Source: Bacteroidales bacterium (lineage in GTDB: Bacteria; Bacteroidota; Bacteroidia; Bacteroidales; PUMT01). From it: DNA of 56,603 nt. The stretch lies in assembly GCA_007125955.1 (NCBI GenBank), contig SLCF01000013.1, forward strand, positions 1 to 56,603. Direction: 5' to 3'. Under the pieces are notes generated by a model. That model worked only from the letters and a program-made list of their open reading frames with translations, did no database searches and was not told where the DNA came from. The position numbers were made by a program, and so were the translations under genes. Shown piece after piece: positions 27,618 to 37,804 of this stretch. How positions within the stretch are numbered: the stretch's first letter is position 1; each line of letters opens with the position of its first letter.

Positions 27618-28616
27618 ATGTTAACATATATCAAGCTGCTTTTGTTCATATCCATACTGGCACTTTTTTCTTCTTCTTGCGTACCTGCAAGCCATCTCTA
27701 CGAACTGCAAAAACAAAATGAAACCCTTCAATCTGAAAGAGATTCTCTTTGGGGCCAAAACAAGAAAATGGAAGTTCAGATAAATGAGCTGGAAAAGCAA
27801 ATGGATCTGCTAAACGATGAAGTTGAGTCTCTTATGCTAGACAGTATAAACAGATCACTTGAACTGAGAAGAACCAGGTCTGAACTGGAAAGGCTTACCA
27901 GACGCTACGAAAATATGCAGGATGCGCACGAAGCTCTTATGGAAGGAAGCAGCAGAGAGACAACTCTTTTACTGGAACAGCTGCAAAATGCACAGGAAGA
28001 ACTTCAGTTTAAAGAAGATTCGCTCGCAATAATGGAAGGTAGTATTGATAAACAGGAATCAAATTTACAGGCTTTACAGAAAAAATATCGAGCCACAACA
28101 AACAGGCTTAATACATTTGAAAAGGAGATGATGCAGCACTATTCCATTTTAAACAATCTTAAAAATGAAGTTGAAGGTATTATTGCCGGATTCGATTACG
28201 AGGAAATAAAAATATATATAGAAAAAGGAAGGGTTTTTATATCGTGCAATAACGATCTTTTTTTTGAAAAAGAAAGTATAAATCCATCCCAGCGGGGACT
28301 TGAAATTATCATGAGCCTTATACCGCTGATTGAACAGGATAATGAAACAGAGCTTTTAATAAGAGTTAATAATTTGGTGGTTCCGGAATCACTTGCAGTA
28401 TATGCAGTGAATCCGCTGGAACTAAGCAATATCCGGGCTGCATCGATTGTCCAGGTACTGCTTGATGAAACTTCACTTGACCCGAATAAAGTTACCGCAG
28501 CAGGGACGGGAGTTTACACAATTGCAGATGAAACTGATTCTGTACCTGAAACATGTTACACCGAAATTATCCTTATTCCTAAAACTCCAAACTTTTCTGA
28601 ACTGCTTAAAGAATAA
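27618..28616 (+). CDS. Coiled-coil lipoprotein with OmpA-like C-terminal region
   Basis: The 332-residue product has a lipoprotein signal with Cys at residue 21 (ALFSSSC). A long coiled coil (about 28-190) follows. The C-terminal ~130 residues resemble a degenerate OmpA peptidoglycan-binding domain (IRAASIVQVLLDETSLDPNKV with GTG afterwards). It may tether the outer membrane to the wall. The start at ATG 27618 was chosen over a TTG ten codons earlier because it gives a compact signal peptide. Monocistronic; divergent from dxs. The OmpA resemblance is moderate only. Confidence 0.7.
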   Translation: MLTYIKLLLFISILALFSSSCVPASHLYELQKQNETLQSERDSLWGQNKKMEVQINELEKQMDLLNDEVESLMLDSINRSLELRRTRSELERLTRRYENMQDAHEALMEGSSRETTLLLEQLQNAQEELQFKEDSLAIMEGSIDKQESNLQALQKKYRATTNRLNTFEKEMMQHYSILNNLKNEVEGIIAGFDYEEIKIYIEKGRVFISCNNDLFFEKESINPSQRGLEIIMSLIPLIEQDNETELLIRVNNLVVPESLAVYAVNPLELSNIRAASIVQVLLDETSLDPNKVTAAGTGVYTIADETDSVPETCYTEIILIPKTPNFSELLKE

Positions 28617-28690
28617 TGCGCCCAATATATTCTGACTCTTTGGGGGCAGGCGATTTAACAATTCGCATTTATACGAATGTAGTTTAAATA

Positions 28691-29743
28691 TTACCCGGGA
28701 TTAAGAAATAACTCCAGTCTGCTGTTCATTATATTTAACTGATCATTCAGTATTCCGCAAGCAGGAGGTGCGGGCACTCCGCTGCCAAAAACTGAATCCC
28801 CGGTGAATACCCTGGCCTCATCCCACAAGCCATTATTTATAAACCTGTTTAAAGTATATTCACCCCCTTCAATAATAAGCGACTGGATACCTCTTTTATA
28901 TAACAGGTCAAGTATCTTATGTTCAGGATTATCGCAGAAATTAACTTTAATAAATTCCGTCAATCCGTTTTTATTATTTCTTTTACTGTTTATTACAATT
29001 GTTGGCTGACTTTTGTCAAAAACCCTGAAATGGTGTGATAACCTCAATCCGGGATCAATAACTATACGCAGAGGGTTCTTCCCTGTCCAGCTTCTGACAT
29101 TCAGAATTGGGTCATCTTTTTCAACTGTATTTGCACCAACCAGAACAGCCTGCTCGGAAGCTCTCCATTTGTGAACAACTGAACGGGATGTTTCTGATGT
29201 AATCCAAACGGGCCGGTCGTTACCGTATAACTCCCTGTCAACATCCAGAAACCTGTCAGCTGATTGAGCCCATTTAAGAATTATATAAGGGCGTTTTTTT
29301 TCCTGAAAGGTAAAATATCTTCTGTTAACTATCCTGGCAAAATTTTCGTGCACACCGGTAATAACTTTTATTCCTTTATCCCTGAGAAACCGAATGCCTT
29401 TTCCGGATATAAGGCTGTTTGTATCGGTTGTTCCCACAACAACTTCCGGTATTTTCATTTCGGCTATAAGCCGGGAACAGGGTGGTGTTTTCCCGTAATG
29501 TGAACAAGGTTCAAGATTAACGTAAAGAACAGATGAAGTAAGAAGCGATTTATCCTTTACCGAATCAATTGCATTTACCTCCGCATGATTCCCTCCATAT
29601 TTGTTATGCCACCCCTCCCCTATGATCCTGTCCCCTTTAACTATAACAGAACCCACCAATGGATTTGGTGCTACCATCCCCGTAGCGAGTGATGCCAGTT
29701 CCAGGCATCTTTTCATAAATAATTCATGGTTTACTTTTCCCAT
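28691..29743 (-). CDS. ribD: Bifunctional riboflavin deaminase/reductase RibD
   Basis: RibD deaminates the pyrimidine made by RibA and then reduces its ribosyl side chain, the second and third steps of riboflavin synthesis. The N-terminal cytidine-deaminase-like domain has the zinc motif HAEVNAI near residue 53 and EPCSHYGKTPPC near 78. The C-terminal reductase domain has the KWAQSADRFLD region near 157 and EGGEYTLNRFI near 292. The length of 350 residues is standard. It is divergent from prmC, with only 30 bp between start codons. Confidence 0.94.
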   Translation of the reverse strand: MGKVNHELFMKRCLELASLATGMVAPNPLVGSVIVKGDRIIGEGWHNKYGGNHAEVNAIDSVKDKSLLTSSVLYVNLEPCSHYGKTPPCSRLIAEMKIPEVVVGTTDTNSLISGKGIRFLRDKGIKVITGVHENFARIVNRRYFTFQEKKRPYIILKWAQSADRFLDVDRELYGNDRPVWITSETSRSVVHKWRASEQAVLVGANTVEKDDPILNVRSWTGKNPLRIVIDPGLRLSHHFRVFDKSQPTIVINSKRNNKNGLTEFIKVNFCDNPEHKILDLLYKRGIQSLIIEGGEYTLNRFINNGLWDEARVFTGDSVFGSGVPAPPACGILNDQLNIMNSRLELFLNPG

Positions 29744-29761
29744 TGTAATATTAAATATTTG

Positions 29762-29769
29762 TAATTTTG
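29762..29769 (+). promoter_or_regulatory. TAnnTTTG element just before prmC
   Basis: TAATTTTG matches the Bacteroidota -7 consensus, with a TTG at 29743-29745 as a possible -33. It lies only 5 bp before the prmC ATG, so transcription from it would give an almost leaderless mRNA, or the match is chance in AT-rich DNA. Confidence 0.3.
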
Positions 29770-29773
29770 AAGG

Positions 29774-30637
29774 ATGGTCAAGGAATTCAGAACGCTAAAG
29801 GATACAATTTTATTCATTAAATCCCAATTAAAAAACTTTTACCCTGAAAGGGAAGTTAGCTGTTTTACAACTATCATAATTGAATTTTTACTAAATTACA
29901 CAAAAACAGATATTCATTTAAACTATAATACAAAAATATCTGAATGTACGTTCTTGAAAGTAGCTGACATAGTTTCCCAGCTGAAAAATTACAGGCCTAT
30001 TCAGTACATTACCGGAAGAACTCAGTTCTATGACTTTATTTTAACTGTTTCGGAAGGAGTTCTCATACCACGACCAGAAACCGAAGAGCTTGTAGGCTGG
30101 GTTCTGGAAGATGCTGAAATAAATAATTTAAGAATACTGGACATCGGCACAGGAAGCGGCTGCATAGCAATTGCTATTGCCGGGAATCTTCCCAATTCAA
30201 CTGTCCATGCTTTTGATTATTCTGAAAAATGTATTGTAACTGCCCGAAAAAATGCCAGGATAAACAGTGTAAAAGTTGAATTTTTTAAAGACGATATTTT
30301 AAACCCGGCAAATATGGAAGATTTTAAATATGACATTATAGTATGTAACCCTCCTTATGTTACTGAAGGGGAAAAAGCTTTAATGACAAAAAATGTTTTG
30401 GATTTTGAGCCGCATAATGCTTTATTTGTACCTGATAATGACCCCATGAAATTCTACAGGGCTGTTGCCGGACTCTCAAAATCACACCTGATAAATGGTG
30501 GGCGGCTCTACTTTGAGATCAATGAGAATAAAAGTTATGAGGTCTGCAATTTGCTTGAGAATATGGGTTTCAGGTCAGTTGAATCAAAAAAGGATATTAA
30601 CGGCAAACCCAGGATGGTGCGCGCCAATTATCAATAA
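29774..30637 (+). CDS. prmC: Peptide chain release factor N5-glutamine methyltransferase
   Basis: PrmC methylates the Gln of the GGQ motif in release factors RF1 and RF2 with S-adenosylmethionine, which speeds termination. The 287-residue protein has an N-terminal helical substrate-binding domain (about 1-85), the PRPETEELV segment near 97, SAM motif I DIGTGSGCIAIAIAG near 115, and the catalytic NPPYV near 195. It opens a three-gene plus-strand run, prmC-recX-prfB, whose last gene encodes one of its substrates, RF2. Confidence 0.94.
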   Translation: MVKEFRTLKDTILFIKSQLKNFYPEREVSCFTTIIIEFLLNYTKTDIHLNYNTKISECTFLKVADIVSQLKNYRPIQYITGRTQFYDFILTVSEGVLIPRPETEELVGWVLEDAEINNLRILDIGTGSGCIAIAIAGNLPNSTVHAFDYSEKCIVTARKNARINSVKVEFFKDDILNPANMEDFKYDIIVCNPPYVTEGEKALMTKNVLDFEPHNALFVPDNDPMKFYRAVAGLSKSHLINGGRLYFEINENKSYEVCNLLENMGFRSVESKKDINGKPRMVRANYQ

Positions 30638-30665
30638 TAAATTTTAAAATACATATTTAGCAAAT

Positions 30666-31157
30666 ATGAGTTCCAAAAACCCTTTAAGTCCTTCCGAGGC
30701 GCTGGAAAAAGTACAAAAGTTATGCTCTGCAGAAGAAAAATGTTGCCAGGATGTGAGAAAAAAGCTTTTCAATATGGGAGTTAATTCTGCCAATGCAGAA
30801 AAGATAATTAATCACCTCACCGCCGAAAAATTTATAGATGAATGGCGTTATGCAAAAATGTTTGCTTCCGGAAAATTCAAAAACAACAAGTGGGGAAAAA
30901 TTAAGATCAGGTATGAGTTGTTGAGGAAAAATATACCTGAAAATATAATTGAGGATGCGCTCAGAAGAATAGAACCGGTTGAATATTTCCAAATCCTGAA
31001 AAAGGAGCTGCAAAAAAAGCAAAAATCGGTTTCCGCAAATAACATGGCTGAAACAAAGGCGAAGCTATACAGGTTTGCAAACAGCAAAGGCTTTGAAAAT
31101 GATGTTATTTCGAAAGTAATCGAAGAAATTGCAGAGGATAATTTTAATACGCAATAA
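30666..31157 (+). CDS. recX: Regulatory protein RecX
   Basis: RecX binds RecA filaments and limits recombination. The 163-residue protein has the helical-repeat character of the family. An N-terminal segment contains EEKCCQDVRKKLFNMG near residue 18, then LTAEKFIDEWRYAKMFASGK near 48, NKWGKIKIRYELLRKNIP near 75, and a third helical repeat to the C-terminus. It lies 28 bp after prmC and 23 bp before prfB, suggesting cotranscription. recA is not in the window. Confidence 0.88.
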   Translation: MSSKNPLSPSEALEKVQKLCSAEEKCCQDVRKKLFNMGVNSANAEKIINHLTAEKFIDEWRYAKMFASGKFKNNKWGKIKIRYELLRKNIPENIIEDALRRIEPVEYFQILKKELQKKQKSVSANNMAETKAKLYRFANSKGFENDVISKVIEEIAEDNFNTQ

Positions 31158-31180
31158 CTTTAATAATTATATAAGAAACC

Positions 31181-32270
31181 ATGACTACAACTGAACAAAT
31201 TAAAGAACTTGATAAGCGCATTAAGGCGCTGAGGGGGTATCTTTGACATCGATCAAAAAAATTCCATTATTGAAGAAGAAGAAAAAAAAACACATGAACC
31301 CGGTTTCTGGGACAACCCTTCTGAAGCACAAAAACACCTTAAAAAACTCTCTTCCCTGAAAAACTGGACCAGTTCCTTTAGCAAGGTTCAAACTGCTTTT
31401 GATGATCTGAAAGTTCTCTATGAGTTTTACCACGAAGGTGAGGCTGGAGAAGAAGAAGTTGAAGAACAATACAAAAAAGTCCATAATCTGATTGAAGATC
31501 TTGAATTCCGCAAAATGCTTAGGAATGAGGAAGATAAGCTCGGTGCAATATTAAAGATCAATGCAGGAGCAGGAGGTACCGAAAGCCTTGACTGGGCAGC
31601 AATGCTTATGCGGATGTATTTCCGGTGGGGAGAAAAAAACAAATTCAAAGTAAAACAGCTTGATTACCTTGAAGGAGAAGAAGCCGGAATAAAAACTGTA
31701 ACACTGGAATTTGAAGGTGATTATGCCTACGGGTTTCTTAAAAGTGAAACCGGTGTACACCGACTTGTAAGGATTTCCCCATTTGACGCAAACCACAAAC
31801 GTCACACCTCATTTGCTTCGGTAATGGTAACTCCGCTTGCAGATGAAACAATTGAGATAGTTATCAATCCTGCAGATATAACATGGGATACATTCCGCTC
31901 AAGCGGTGCAGGCGGACAGAATGTTAACAAACTGGAAACTGCAGTAAGATTACACCACATCCCTACCGGATTAGTAGTTGAAAACCAGGAATCGCGCTCT
32001 CAGTTTCAAAACAAGGATAATGCTATGAAAATCCTCAAATCTCATTTATATGAAATTGAACTGGAAAAGCAAAGAGAAAAAAAAGCAGAAATAGAAAGCA
32101 GCAAAAAGAAAATTGAATGGGGTTCACAAATACGGAATTATGTACTTCATCCCTACAAACTTGCCAAAGATGTCCGGACAAATTATGAAACTTCAAATGT
32201 AACGGGCGTTCTTGACGGAGAGCTTAACGATTTTATAAAAGCATACCTTATGGAATTTGGGGACAAGTAG
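31181..32270 (+). CDS. prfB: Peptide chain release factor 2, programmed +1 frameshift
   Basis: RF2 reads UGA and UAA stop codons and releases the peptide. The gene begins with a 21-codon frame from ATG 31181 to an in-frame TGA at 31244-31246. Ribosomes shift +1 there and continue at GAC 31245. The joined product is about 362 residues, the normal size. It carries the stop-codon recognition motif SPF (RISPFDANH near residue 188) and the catalytic GGQ ([11 protein letters not shown] near 240). RF2 level is thus self-regulated. It ends in TAG, read by RF1 rather than RF2. It lies 23 bp after recX. Confidence 0.96.
31232..31247 (+). promoter_or_regulatory. RF2 programmed +1 frameshift site
   Basis: AGGGGGTATCTTTGAC contains a Shine-Dalgarno-like AGGGGG, the slippery CTT codon, and TGA followed by C. 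This is the classic autoregulatory frameshift signal of prfB and has the same layout and sequence as in E. coli. Confidence 0.97.
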
Positions 32271-32604
32271 ATATGTTCTACAACCAGTTTTATTATTTTT
32301 ACCCATAAAATTCCTTTTTTTTTTATATTTTTATGAATCATCAGGTTATTTGTTTTTGATAAAAACAAATAGTGTATTCTTTTCAAAAAGCGGATTAATT
32401 CAGATATTTAATCCGGCATTTGAGGAATGCGGTGCGGGTTTGTTTTATTATGCCATTGTAACCAATTCGTTTCTTCGGACTGCGCATTCAAGTTCGATAA
32501 TTTTGGTTCATTGCAGACAGAAGAATTGAAAGACTCGAGGGCAAATATTTGAAAGATATCATTTTAAATCAATATAATAACCCTTAATCAAAATACTGTA
32601 CATT
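32271..32604. other. 334-bp gene-free interval between prfB and fumarase
   Basis: I find no convincing gene here. It holds two hairpins: TATTTGTTTTT/AAAAACAAATA (32347-32371, loop GAT), which could end prfB transcription, and CGGATTAA/TTAATCCG (32391-32415, loop 9). A more GC-rich stretch near 32420-32510 has no recognised function. The fumarase promoter is presumably in the last part. Confidence 0.5.
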
Positions 32605-34218
32605 ATGTCTGCACCAGAATTCAAATTCTCAGAACCTTTCCCACTTGGGAAAGATGACACTAACTATTATTTGCTAACAGATGATTACGTATCTCTTTCG
32701 GAGTTTAACGGCAAAACCATCCTGAACGTTGACCCGGAAGGGCTTACAAAACTGGCAAGAGCGGCTTTGCATGACACTTCATTTATGCTCCGCACAGATC
32801 ATATCAGGCAGCTTACAGCAATACTTGATGATCCGAAAGCAAGTGAAAATGACAAGTATGTAGCCCTCACAATGCTGCGTAATGCTGAAATTTCTGCAAA
32901 AGGAGTTCTTCCTTATTGCCAGGACACCGGAACTGCAACTATCATTGCCAAAAAAGGACAACAGGTATGGACGGGCGGCAATGATGAAATTGCTCTGTCA
33001 AAGGGTGTTTATGATACATACACAGAAGACAACCTCCGTTACTCACAGGTTGTACCACTTGAGATGTATAAAGAGAAGAACTCCGGGACAAACCTCCCTG
33101 CCCAAATAGATATATTTGCTACTGACGGAGATGAATACAATTTTCTGTTTCTGGCAAAAGGTGGCGGATCCAGTAACAAAACCGCTCTTTTTCAGCAAAC
33201 CAAAGCACTGCTGACACCGGAAAATCTTGAAAAATTCCTCGTGGAAAAGCTAAAATCACTTGGCACTGCTGCTTGTCCTCCATACCACATTGCTTTTGTA
33301 ATAGGTGGCACTTCCCCTGAAGCTTGCCTTAAAACGGTTAAGCTTGCATCTTCTAAGTATCTTGACAATCTCCCCTCAAAAGGGAATGAAACAGGTCACG
33401 CTTTCAGGGACAGGGAACTTGAAGAGAAAATACTGAATGAGGCATATAAACTTGGAATCGGAGCTCAGTTCGGAGGAAAGTACTTTGCTCTTGACATACG
33501 CATAATCAGAATGACCCGTCACGGTGCTTCGTGTCCTGTCGGAATGGGGGTATCATGTGCAGCCGACAGGAATATAAAAGCAAAAATCAACAAAGATGGG
33601 ATCTGGATAGAAAAAATGGAAGATAATCCGGGTCAGTACATTCCTGAAAAATATGCAAAAACAGATGAAGGCGGTGCGGTTAAAATAGATCTTAACAAGC
33701 CTATGAAAGAAATTCTTGCTGAGTTGTCAAAACACCCTGTAGGAACACGTCTTTCACTAAACGGCACTATTATAGTTGGTCGTGACATTGCCCATTCAAA
33801 ACTTAAAGAGCGACTGGATAAAGGAGAGGAGCTGCCGCAATACATTAAAGACCATCCCATTTATTATGCAGGGCCTGCCAAAACACCCAAAGGTATGGCA
33901 TCCGGATCGTTTGGCCCAACTACGGCCGGAAGGATGGATTCCTACGTGGACCTTTTCCAAAAGCAGGGAGGCAGTATGATAATGATAGCAAAAGGAAACC
34001 GCAGTCAGCAGGTTACAGATGCATGCAAAAAGTACGGTGGTTTTTACCTTGGCAGTATAGGTGGCCCGGCAGCTATTTTGGCACAGGAAAATATCAAAAA
34101 GGTCGAATTGCTTGAATATCCGGAACTTGGAATGGAAGCTATCTACCGGATAGAAGTTGAAAATTTCCCTGCATTTATTTTGATAGACGACAAGGGCAAC
34201 GATTTTTACAATAAATAA
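32605..34218 (+). CDS. Class I fumarate hydratase (iron-sulfur)
   Basis: The enzyme interconverts fumarate and L-malate using a [4Fe-4S] cluster. The 537-residue product has Cys ligands in [10 protein letters not shown] near residue 108 and in the [17 protein letters not shown] region near 310. The alpha region (1-~290) and beta region (~320-537, with [20 protein letters not shown] near 380) are fused in one chain, as in two-domain FumA/FumB proteins. It precedes sdhCAB by 38 bp on the same strand, so the four genes likely form one TCA-cycle operon. The oxygen-sensitive class I form suits an anaerobic or low-oxygen life style. Confidence 0.93.
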   Translation: MSAPEFKFSEPFPLGKDDTNYYLLTDDYVSLSEFNGKTILNVDPEGLTKLARAALHDTSFMLRTDHIRQLTAILDDPKASENDKYVALTMLRNAEISAKGVLPYCQDTGTATIIAKKGQQVWTGGNDEIALSKGVYDTYTEDNLRYSQVVPLEMYKEKNSGTNLPAQIDIFATDGDEYNFLFLAKGGGSSNKTALFQQTKALLTPENLEKFLVEKLKSLGTAACPPYHIAFVIGGTSPEACLKTVKLASSKYLDNLPSKGNETGHAFRDRELEEKILNEAYKLGIGAQFGGKYFALDIRIIRMTRHGASCPVGMGVSCAADRNIKAKINKDGIWIEKMEDNPGQYIPEKYAKTDEGGAVKIDLNKPMKEILAELSKHPVGTRLSLNGTIIVGRDIAHSKLKERLDKGEELPQYIKDHPIYYAGPAKTPKGMASGSFGPTTAGRMDSYVDLFQKQGGSMIMIAKGNRSQQVTDACKKYGGFYLGSIGGPAAILAQENIKKVELLEYPELGMEAIYRIEVENFPAFILIDDKGNDFYNK

Positions 34219-34256
34219 AATAACCCAATCTATTATAAATTTCTAAATATCCCCTT

Positions 34257-34925
34257 ATGAGCAATTTTTTAAAAGCTTCAATAGGCAGAAAGTTGCTGGT
34301 TGGGCTTTCAGGTCTTTTTTTATTCAGTTTTATACTGGTGCACCTGACTGTCAACCTGTTCCTTCTTGCCGGCCAGGAATCATATAATATAGCAACACAT
34401 TTCATGACAACCAATCCGGTAATTCAGACAATTGAACCTATACTGGCCATAGGATTTATATTACATATTGGTATTTCAGTTTGGCTTACTTTTTGGAATC
34501 AGCGAGCCCGGCCAGAGAAATTCCTGAAGGTTGACCAGAGTAAAAGCAGCACCTGGCCTTCGAGGAATATGTTTGTACTAGGCGGCCTTATCTTTATTTT
34601 CCTTGTAATTCATATATCCAATTTCTGGTATAAAATAAATTTTACAGAAATAGGATATATTGAACATGGGGGAGAAATGGTGAAAGATGCATATACAATG
34701 GTAGCTACTTCTTTTTCAAACTGGTGGTATGTGGTGATATATGTTGCAGGAGCGGTTTTTCTGGGATTCCATCTTAACCACGGTTTTCAGTCAGCTTTCC
34801 AAACTATTGGAGTAAGCAATGAGATATGGCGTAAAAGATGGACTGTACTGGGAAATTTCCTCTCAGTTTTAATTGCAGCTGGATTTTCAATTATTGCATT
34901 GTATTTTTTATTAAAGACATTATAA
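34257..34925 (+). CDS. sdhC: Succinate dehydrogenase/fumarate reductase cytochrome b subunit
   Basis: This 222-residue integral membrane subunit has five predicted helices with His residues placed to hold two hemes (for example VHLTVNL near residue 28, ILHIGIS near 70, [11 protein letters not shown] near 118, and [11 protein letters not shown] near 174). It links quinone chemistry to the SdhAB catalytic unit. This is the single-subunit type B anchor found in Bacteroidota and Epsilonproteobacteria. It starts 38 bp after fumarase and ends 10 bp before the flavoprotein gene. Direction in vivo (oxidase or reductase) cannot be told; frdC is an equally valid name. Confidence 0.92.
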   Translation: MSNFLKASIGRKLLVGLSGLFLFSFILVHLTVNLFLLAGQESYNIATHFMTTNPVIQTIEPILAIGFILHIGISVWLTFWNQRARPEKFLKVDQSKSSTWPSRNMFVLGGLIFIFLVIHISNFWYKINFTEIGYIEHGGEMVKDAYTMVATSFSNWWYVVIYVAGAVFLGFHLNHGFQSAFQTIGVSNEIWRKRWTVLGNFLSVLIAAGFSIIALYFLLKTL

Positions 34926-34935
34926 GTTAACCATT

Positions 34936-36852
34936 ATGAATAAACTAAACACTAAAATACCCGATGGCCCTGTGGCAGAAAAATGGACCAAGCATAAAAA
35001 CAAAATACGCCTGGTTAATGCAGCCAATAAAACTAAGCTGGATATAATTGTTGTAGGTACCGGACTGGCAGGTGCTTCAGCTGCTTCTTCACTTGGTGAA
35101 CTGGGCTACAATGTTAAGGCATTTTGTTTCCAGGATTCACCCCGGAGGGCGCACTCAGTTGCTGCCCAGGGAGGAATAAATGCTGCAAAAAACTATAAAA
35201 ATGACGGAGACAGTATCGACCGCCTCTTTTATGATATAATGAAAGGAGGAGATTTCCGTGCAAGAGAAGCCTTTGTATACCGCTCAGCCGAGGTAAGTAA
35301 CTTTGTTATTGATCAGCTTACAGCAGCAGGAGTGCCTTTTGCAAGGGAATACAGTGGATATCTTGACAACCGTTCATTTGGCGGTGTTCAGGTATCCAGA
35401 ACATTTTATGCTAAAGGGGCAACCGGACAACAATGTCTTCTGGGCGCATATTCAGGCTTGATCAGACAAATGTCACTGGGGAAGGTTACCCTTTACAGCC
35501 GCCGGGACATGCTTGATGTGGTTATAATTGATGGAAAAGCAAGGGGAATTATTACACGGAACCTTGTTACAGGAGAAATAGAACGTCATTCAGCACATGC
35601 GGTTGTACTGGCAACAGGCGGATATGGCACAATTTATTATCTTTCAACACTGGCTGTTGGCTCAAATGCATCTGCAGCATGGGCAGCACATAAAAAAGGT
35701 GCATTTTTCTCAAATCCGAGCTTTGTGCAAATACACCCCACAAGTCTTCCCCAGCTCAACGATTACCAGGCAAAGCTTACACTCATGTCTGAATCGCTAC
35801 GAAACGACGGACGAATATGGGTGCCAAAACAGAAGGGAGAAAAACGCCACCCGAATGAAATCCCGGAAGAGGAACGCGACTATTATCTTGAAAGGATGTA
35901 TCCTGCCTACGGTAATCTTGCTCCAAGGGATATTTCCTCAAGAGCTGCAAAGGAGAGATGCGATGCCGGCTATGGCGTTGGGAAAACAGGAATGTCCGTT
36001 TATCTCGATTTCAAGGATTCAATTGCCAAAAAAGGCAAAAAAGTAATTGAATCAAAATACGGCAACCTCTTTGAATTGTATGAAAAGATAACAGGAGAAA
36101 ACCCCTACGAAGAGCCTATGCGAATTTATCCTGCCGGGCACTACACAATGGGTGGCTTGTGGGTAGATTACAACCTAATGACCAGTATTGACGGGCTTTA
36201 TTCCATAGGAGAATCAAACTTCTCCGACCATGGTGCAAACAGGCTCGGAGCAGGTTCTCTAATGCAATGTGGAAGCGACGGCTATTTTGTCCTTCCTGTA
36301 ACCATCGGCGATTATCTTGCCGATGATATCAAAACAGGAAAAATCCCAACAAACCATGCTGCTTTTGAAGAAGCTGAAAAGCATGCAAGAGATAAGATAA
36401 TAAAACTCTTGTCAGTAAACGGTAAGCAAACTGTAACCTCTTTCCATAAACGACTTGGGAAAATTATGTGGGATTACTGCGGAATGGTGAGAAATGAAGA
36501 GGGCCTCAAGAAAGCTTTAAAACTTCTGAGTGAACTGAAAGAGGAGTTCTGGAAAGATGTGAAAGTTCCCGGCACAATGGATGAACTGAATCAGGAACTT
36601 GAAAAGGCAGTTAAGGTTGCAGACTTTTTCGAACTGGCCAGACTTATGTGCCAGGATGCGCTCAACAGGAAGGAGTCATGCGGAGCACATTTCCGCGATG
36701 AGAGCCAGACTCCTAACGGGGAAGCTCAGCGTATTGACGAAGAGTATTCTTATATTGCCACATGGGAATATACAGGAGAAGACAAGGATCACAATCTCCA
36801 TAAAGAGCCCCTGGAATTCGAGTGCGTAAAACCGAAAGCAAGATCTTATTAG
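34936..36852 (+). CDS. sdhA: Succinate dehydrogenase/fumarate reductase flavoprotein subunit
   Basis: The catalytic subunit carries covalent FAD and interconverts succinate and fumarate. In its 638 residues are the FAD-binding motif [19 protein letters not shown] near 38, the histidine attachment segment [15 protein letters not shown] near 73, the active-site HPTSLPQLN near 268, [12 protein letters not shown] near 330, [11 protein letters not shown] near 400, and [12 protein letters not shown] near 434. The long C-terminal helical domain is complete. It lies between sdhC and sdhB in the usual CAB order and ends in TAG. Confidence 0.95.
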   Translation: MNKLNTKIPDGPVAEKWTKHKNKIRLVNAANKTKLDIIVVGTGLAGASAASSLGELGYNVKAFCFQDSPRRAHSVAAQGGINAAKNYKNDGDSIDRLFYDIMKGGDFRAREAFVYRSAEVSNFVIDQLTAAGVPFAREYSGYLDNRSFGGVQVSRTFYAKGATGQQCLLGAYSGLIRQMSLGKVTLYSRRDMLDVVIIDGKARGIITRNLVTGEIERHSAHAVVLATGGYGTIYYLSTLAVGSNASAAWAAHKKGAFFSNPSFVQIHPTSLPQLNDYQAKLTLMSESLRNDGRIWVPKQKGEKRHPNEIPEEERDYYLERMYPAYGNLAPRDISSRAAKERCDAGYGVGKTGMSVYLDFKDSIAKKGKKVIESKYGNLFELYEKITGENPYEEPMRIYPAGHYTMGGLWVDYNLMTSIDGLYSIGESNFSDHGANRLGAGSLMQCGSDGYFVLPVTIGDYLADDIKTGKIPTNHAAFEEAEKHARDKIIKLLSVNGKQTVTSFHKRLGKIMWDYCGMVRNEEGLKKALKLLSELKEEFWKDVKVPGTMDELNQELEKAVKVADFFELARLMCQDALNRKESCGAHFRDESQTPNGEAQRIDEEYSYIATWEYTGEDKDHNLHKEPLEFECVKPKARSY

Positions 36853-36880
36853 TATTAATTGAAAATCAAATCCAATAAAT

Positions 36881-37618
36881 ATGAATTTGACACTTAAAAT
36901 ATGGCGACAAAAGAATGCCAAAGCAAAGGGGTCATTCGTTACCTATAAGCTGGAAGGTGCATCACAGGAGATGTCTTTTCTGGAGATGCTTGACTATCTT
37001 AATACTACCCTTATTAAAAAAGGCGAAGATCCGGTTGCCTTTGAACACGACTGCCGTGAGGGGATATGCGGCACTTGTTCCCTTTATATAAACGGCAGGG
37101 CACATGGGCAGGACTCGATGAGTGCAACATGTGAACTGAGGATGTCCCGTTACAAAGACGGGGATACAATTGTTATTGAACCCTGGAGGGCAAAAGCTTT
37201 CCCTGTAATCAAAGATCTGATAGTGGACCGTTTAGCCTTTGAAAAAATTCTTGAAGCAGGTGGTTTTATTTCAGCAAATGCAGGTGCTGCTCCTGAAGCT
37301 AATTCGATACCTGTTCCAAGGGAACATGCTGATAAAGCATTCGATGCAGCATCCTGTATTGGATGCGGGGCGTGTGTTTCTGCCTGTAAAAATGCTTCAG
37401 CACAGCTTTTTATAGCTTCCAAAGTGTCACAGCTGGCACTTTTGCCCCAGGGACGCGCTGAAGCAAAAAGTAGGGCAAGGAACATGATTGCAAAGGCAGA
37501 TGAACTTGGATTTGGCAGCTGTACAAATACCGGGGCTTGTGAGGTTGAGTGTCCCAAAGGAATTTCTCTTGCGCATATTGCGAGACTTAACAGGGAATTC
37601 CTGAAAGCAACACTTTAG
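36881..37618 (+). CDS. sdhB: Succinate dehydrogenase/fumarate reductase iron-sulfur subunit
   Basis: The 245-residue subunit passes electrons between flavin and quinone. The [2Fe-2S] site is [19 protein letters not shown] near residue 52. The C-terminal ferredoxin part has [17 protein letters not shown] near 158 and [14 protein letters not shown] near 212, providing ligands for the [4Fe-4S] and [3Fe-4S] clusters. It is the last gene of the fumarase-sdhCAB run and is followed by a strong hairpin terminator. Confidence 0.95.
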   Translation: MNLTLKIWRQKNAKAKGSFVTYKLEGASQEMSFLEMLDYLNTTLIKKGEDPVAFEHDCREGICGTCSLYINGRAHGQDSMSATCELRMSRYKDGDTIVIEPWRAKAFPVIKDLIVDRLAFEKILEAGGFISANAGAAPEANSIPVPREHADKAFDAASCIGCGACVSACKNASAQLFIASKVSQLALLPQGRAEAKSRARNMIAKADELGFGSCTNTGACEVECPKGISLAHIARLNREFLKATL

Positions 37619-37697
37619 TATTTATCTGGCTGAAATCCGAAAGGTCTTTTTCCGGAACCTGATTTCCACAACCTGAAAACTGTTTATAACAGATGTA

Positions 37698-37731
37698 AAA
37701 TGGGACTGCTCTTATTCAGACAGTCCCATTT
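37698..37731. terminator. Bidirectional terminator after sdhB
   Basis: AAATGGGACTG (37698-37708) pairs perfectly with CAGTCCCATTT (37721-37731). With a one-base bulge the stem extends by TCT/AGA. It lies between sdhB and the convergent aminopeptidase P gene. Confidence 0.8.
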
Positions 37732-37804
37732 GCACTTAACCGGGAAAATCATAAGTTGAACAATTCCCCTGCAAAAATTCCCCGATTCTTTTAAAACAAG
37801 CACT

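Noticed and set aside
31181-31246. prfB as a pseudogene because of its early TGA
   Set aside because: The TGA sits in the well-known programmed +1 frameshift signal and the rest of RF2 is intact.
32257-32529. 90-residue frame between prfB and fumarase
   Set aside because: It begins inside prfB and is rich in Phe and Leu from T-rich DNA; not protein-like.
35597-36046. 149-residue frame within sdhA
   Set aside because: It is a shadow in another frame of a strongly conserved gene.
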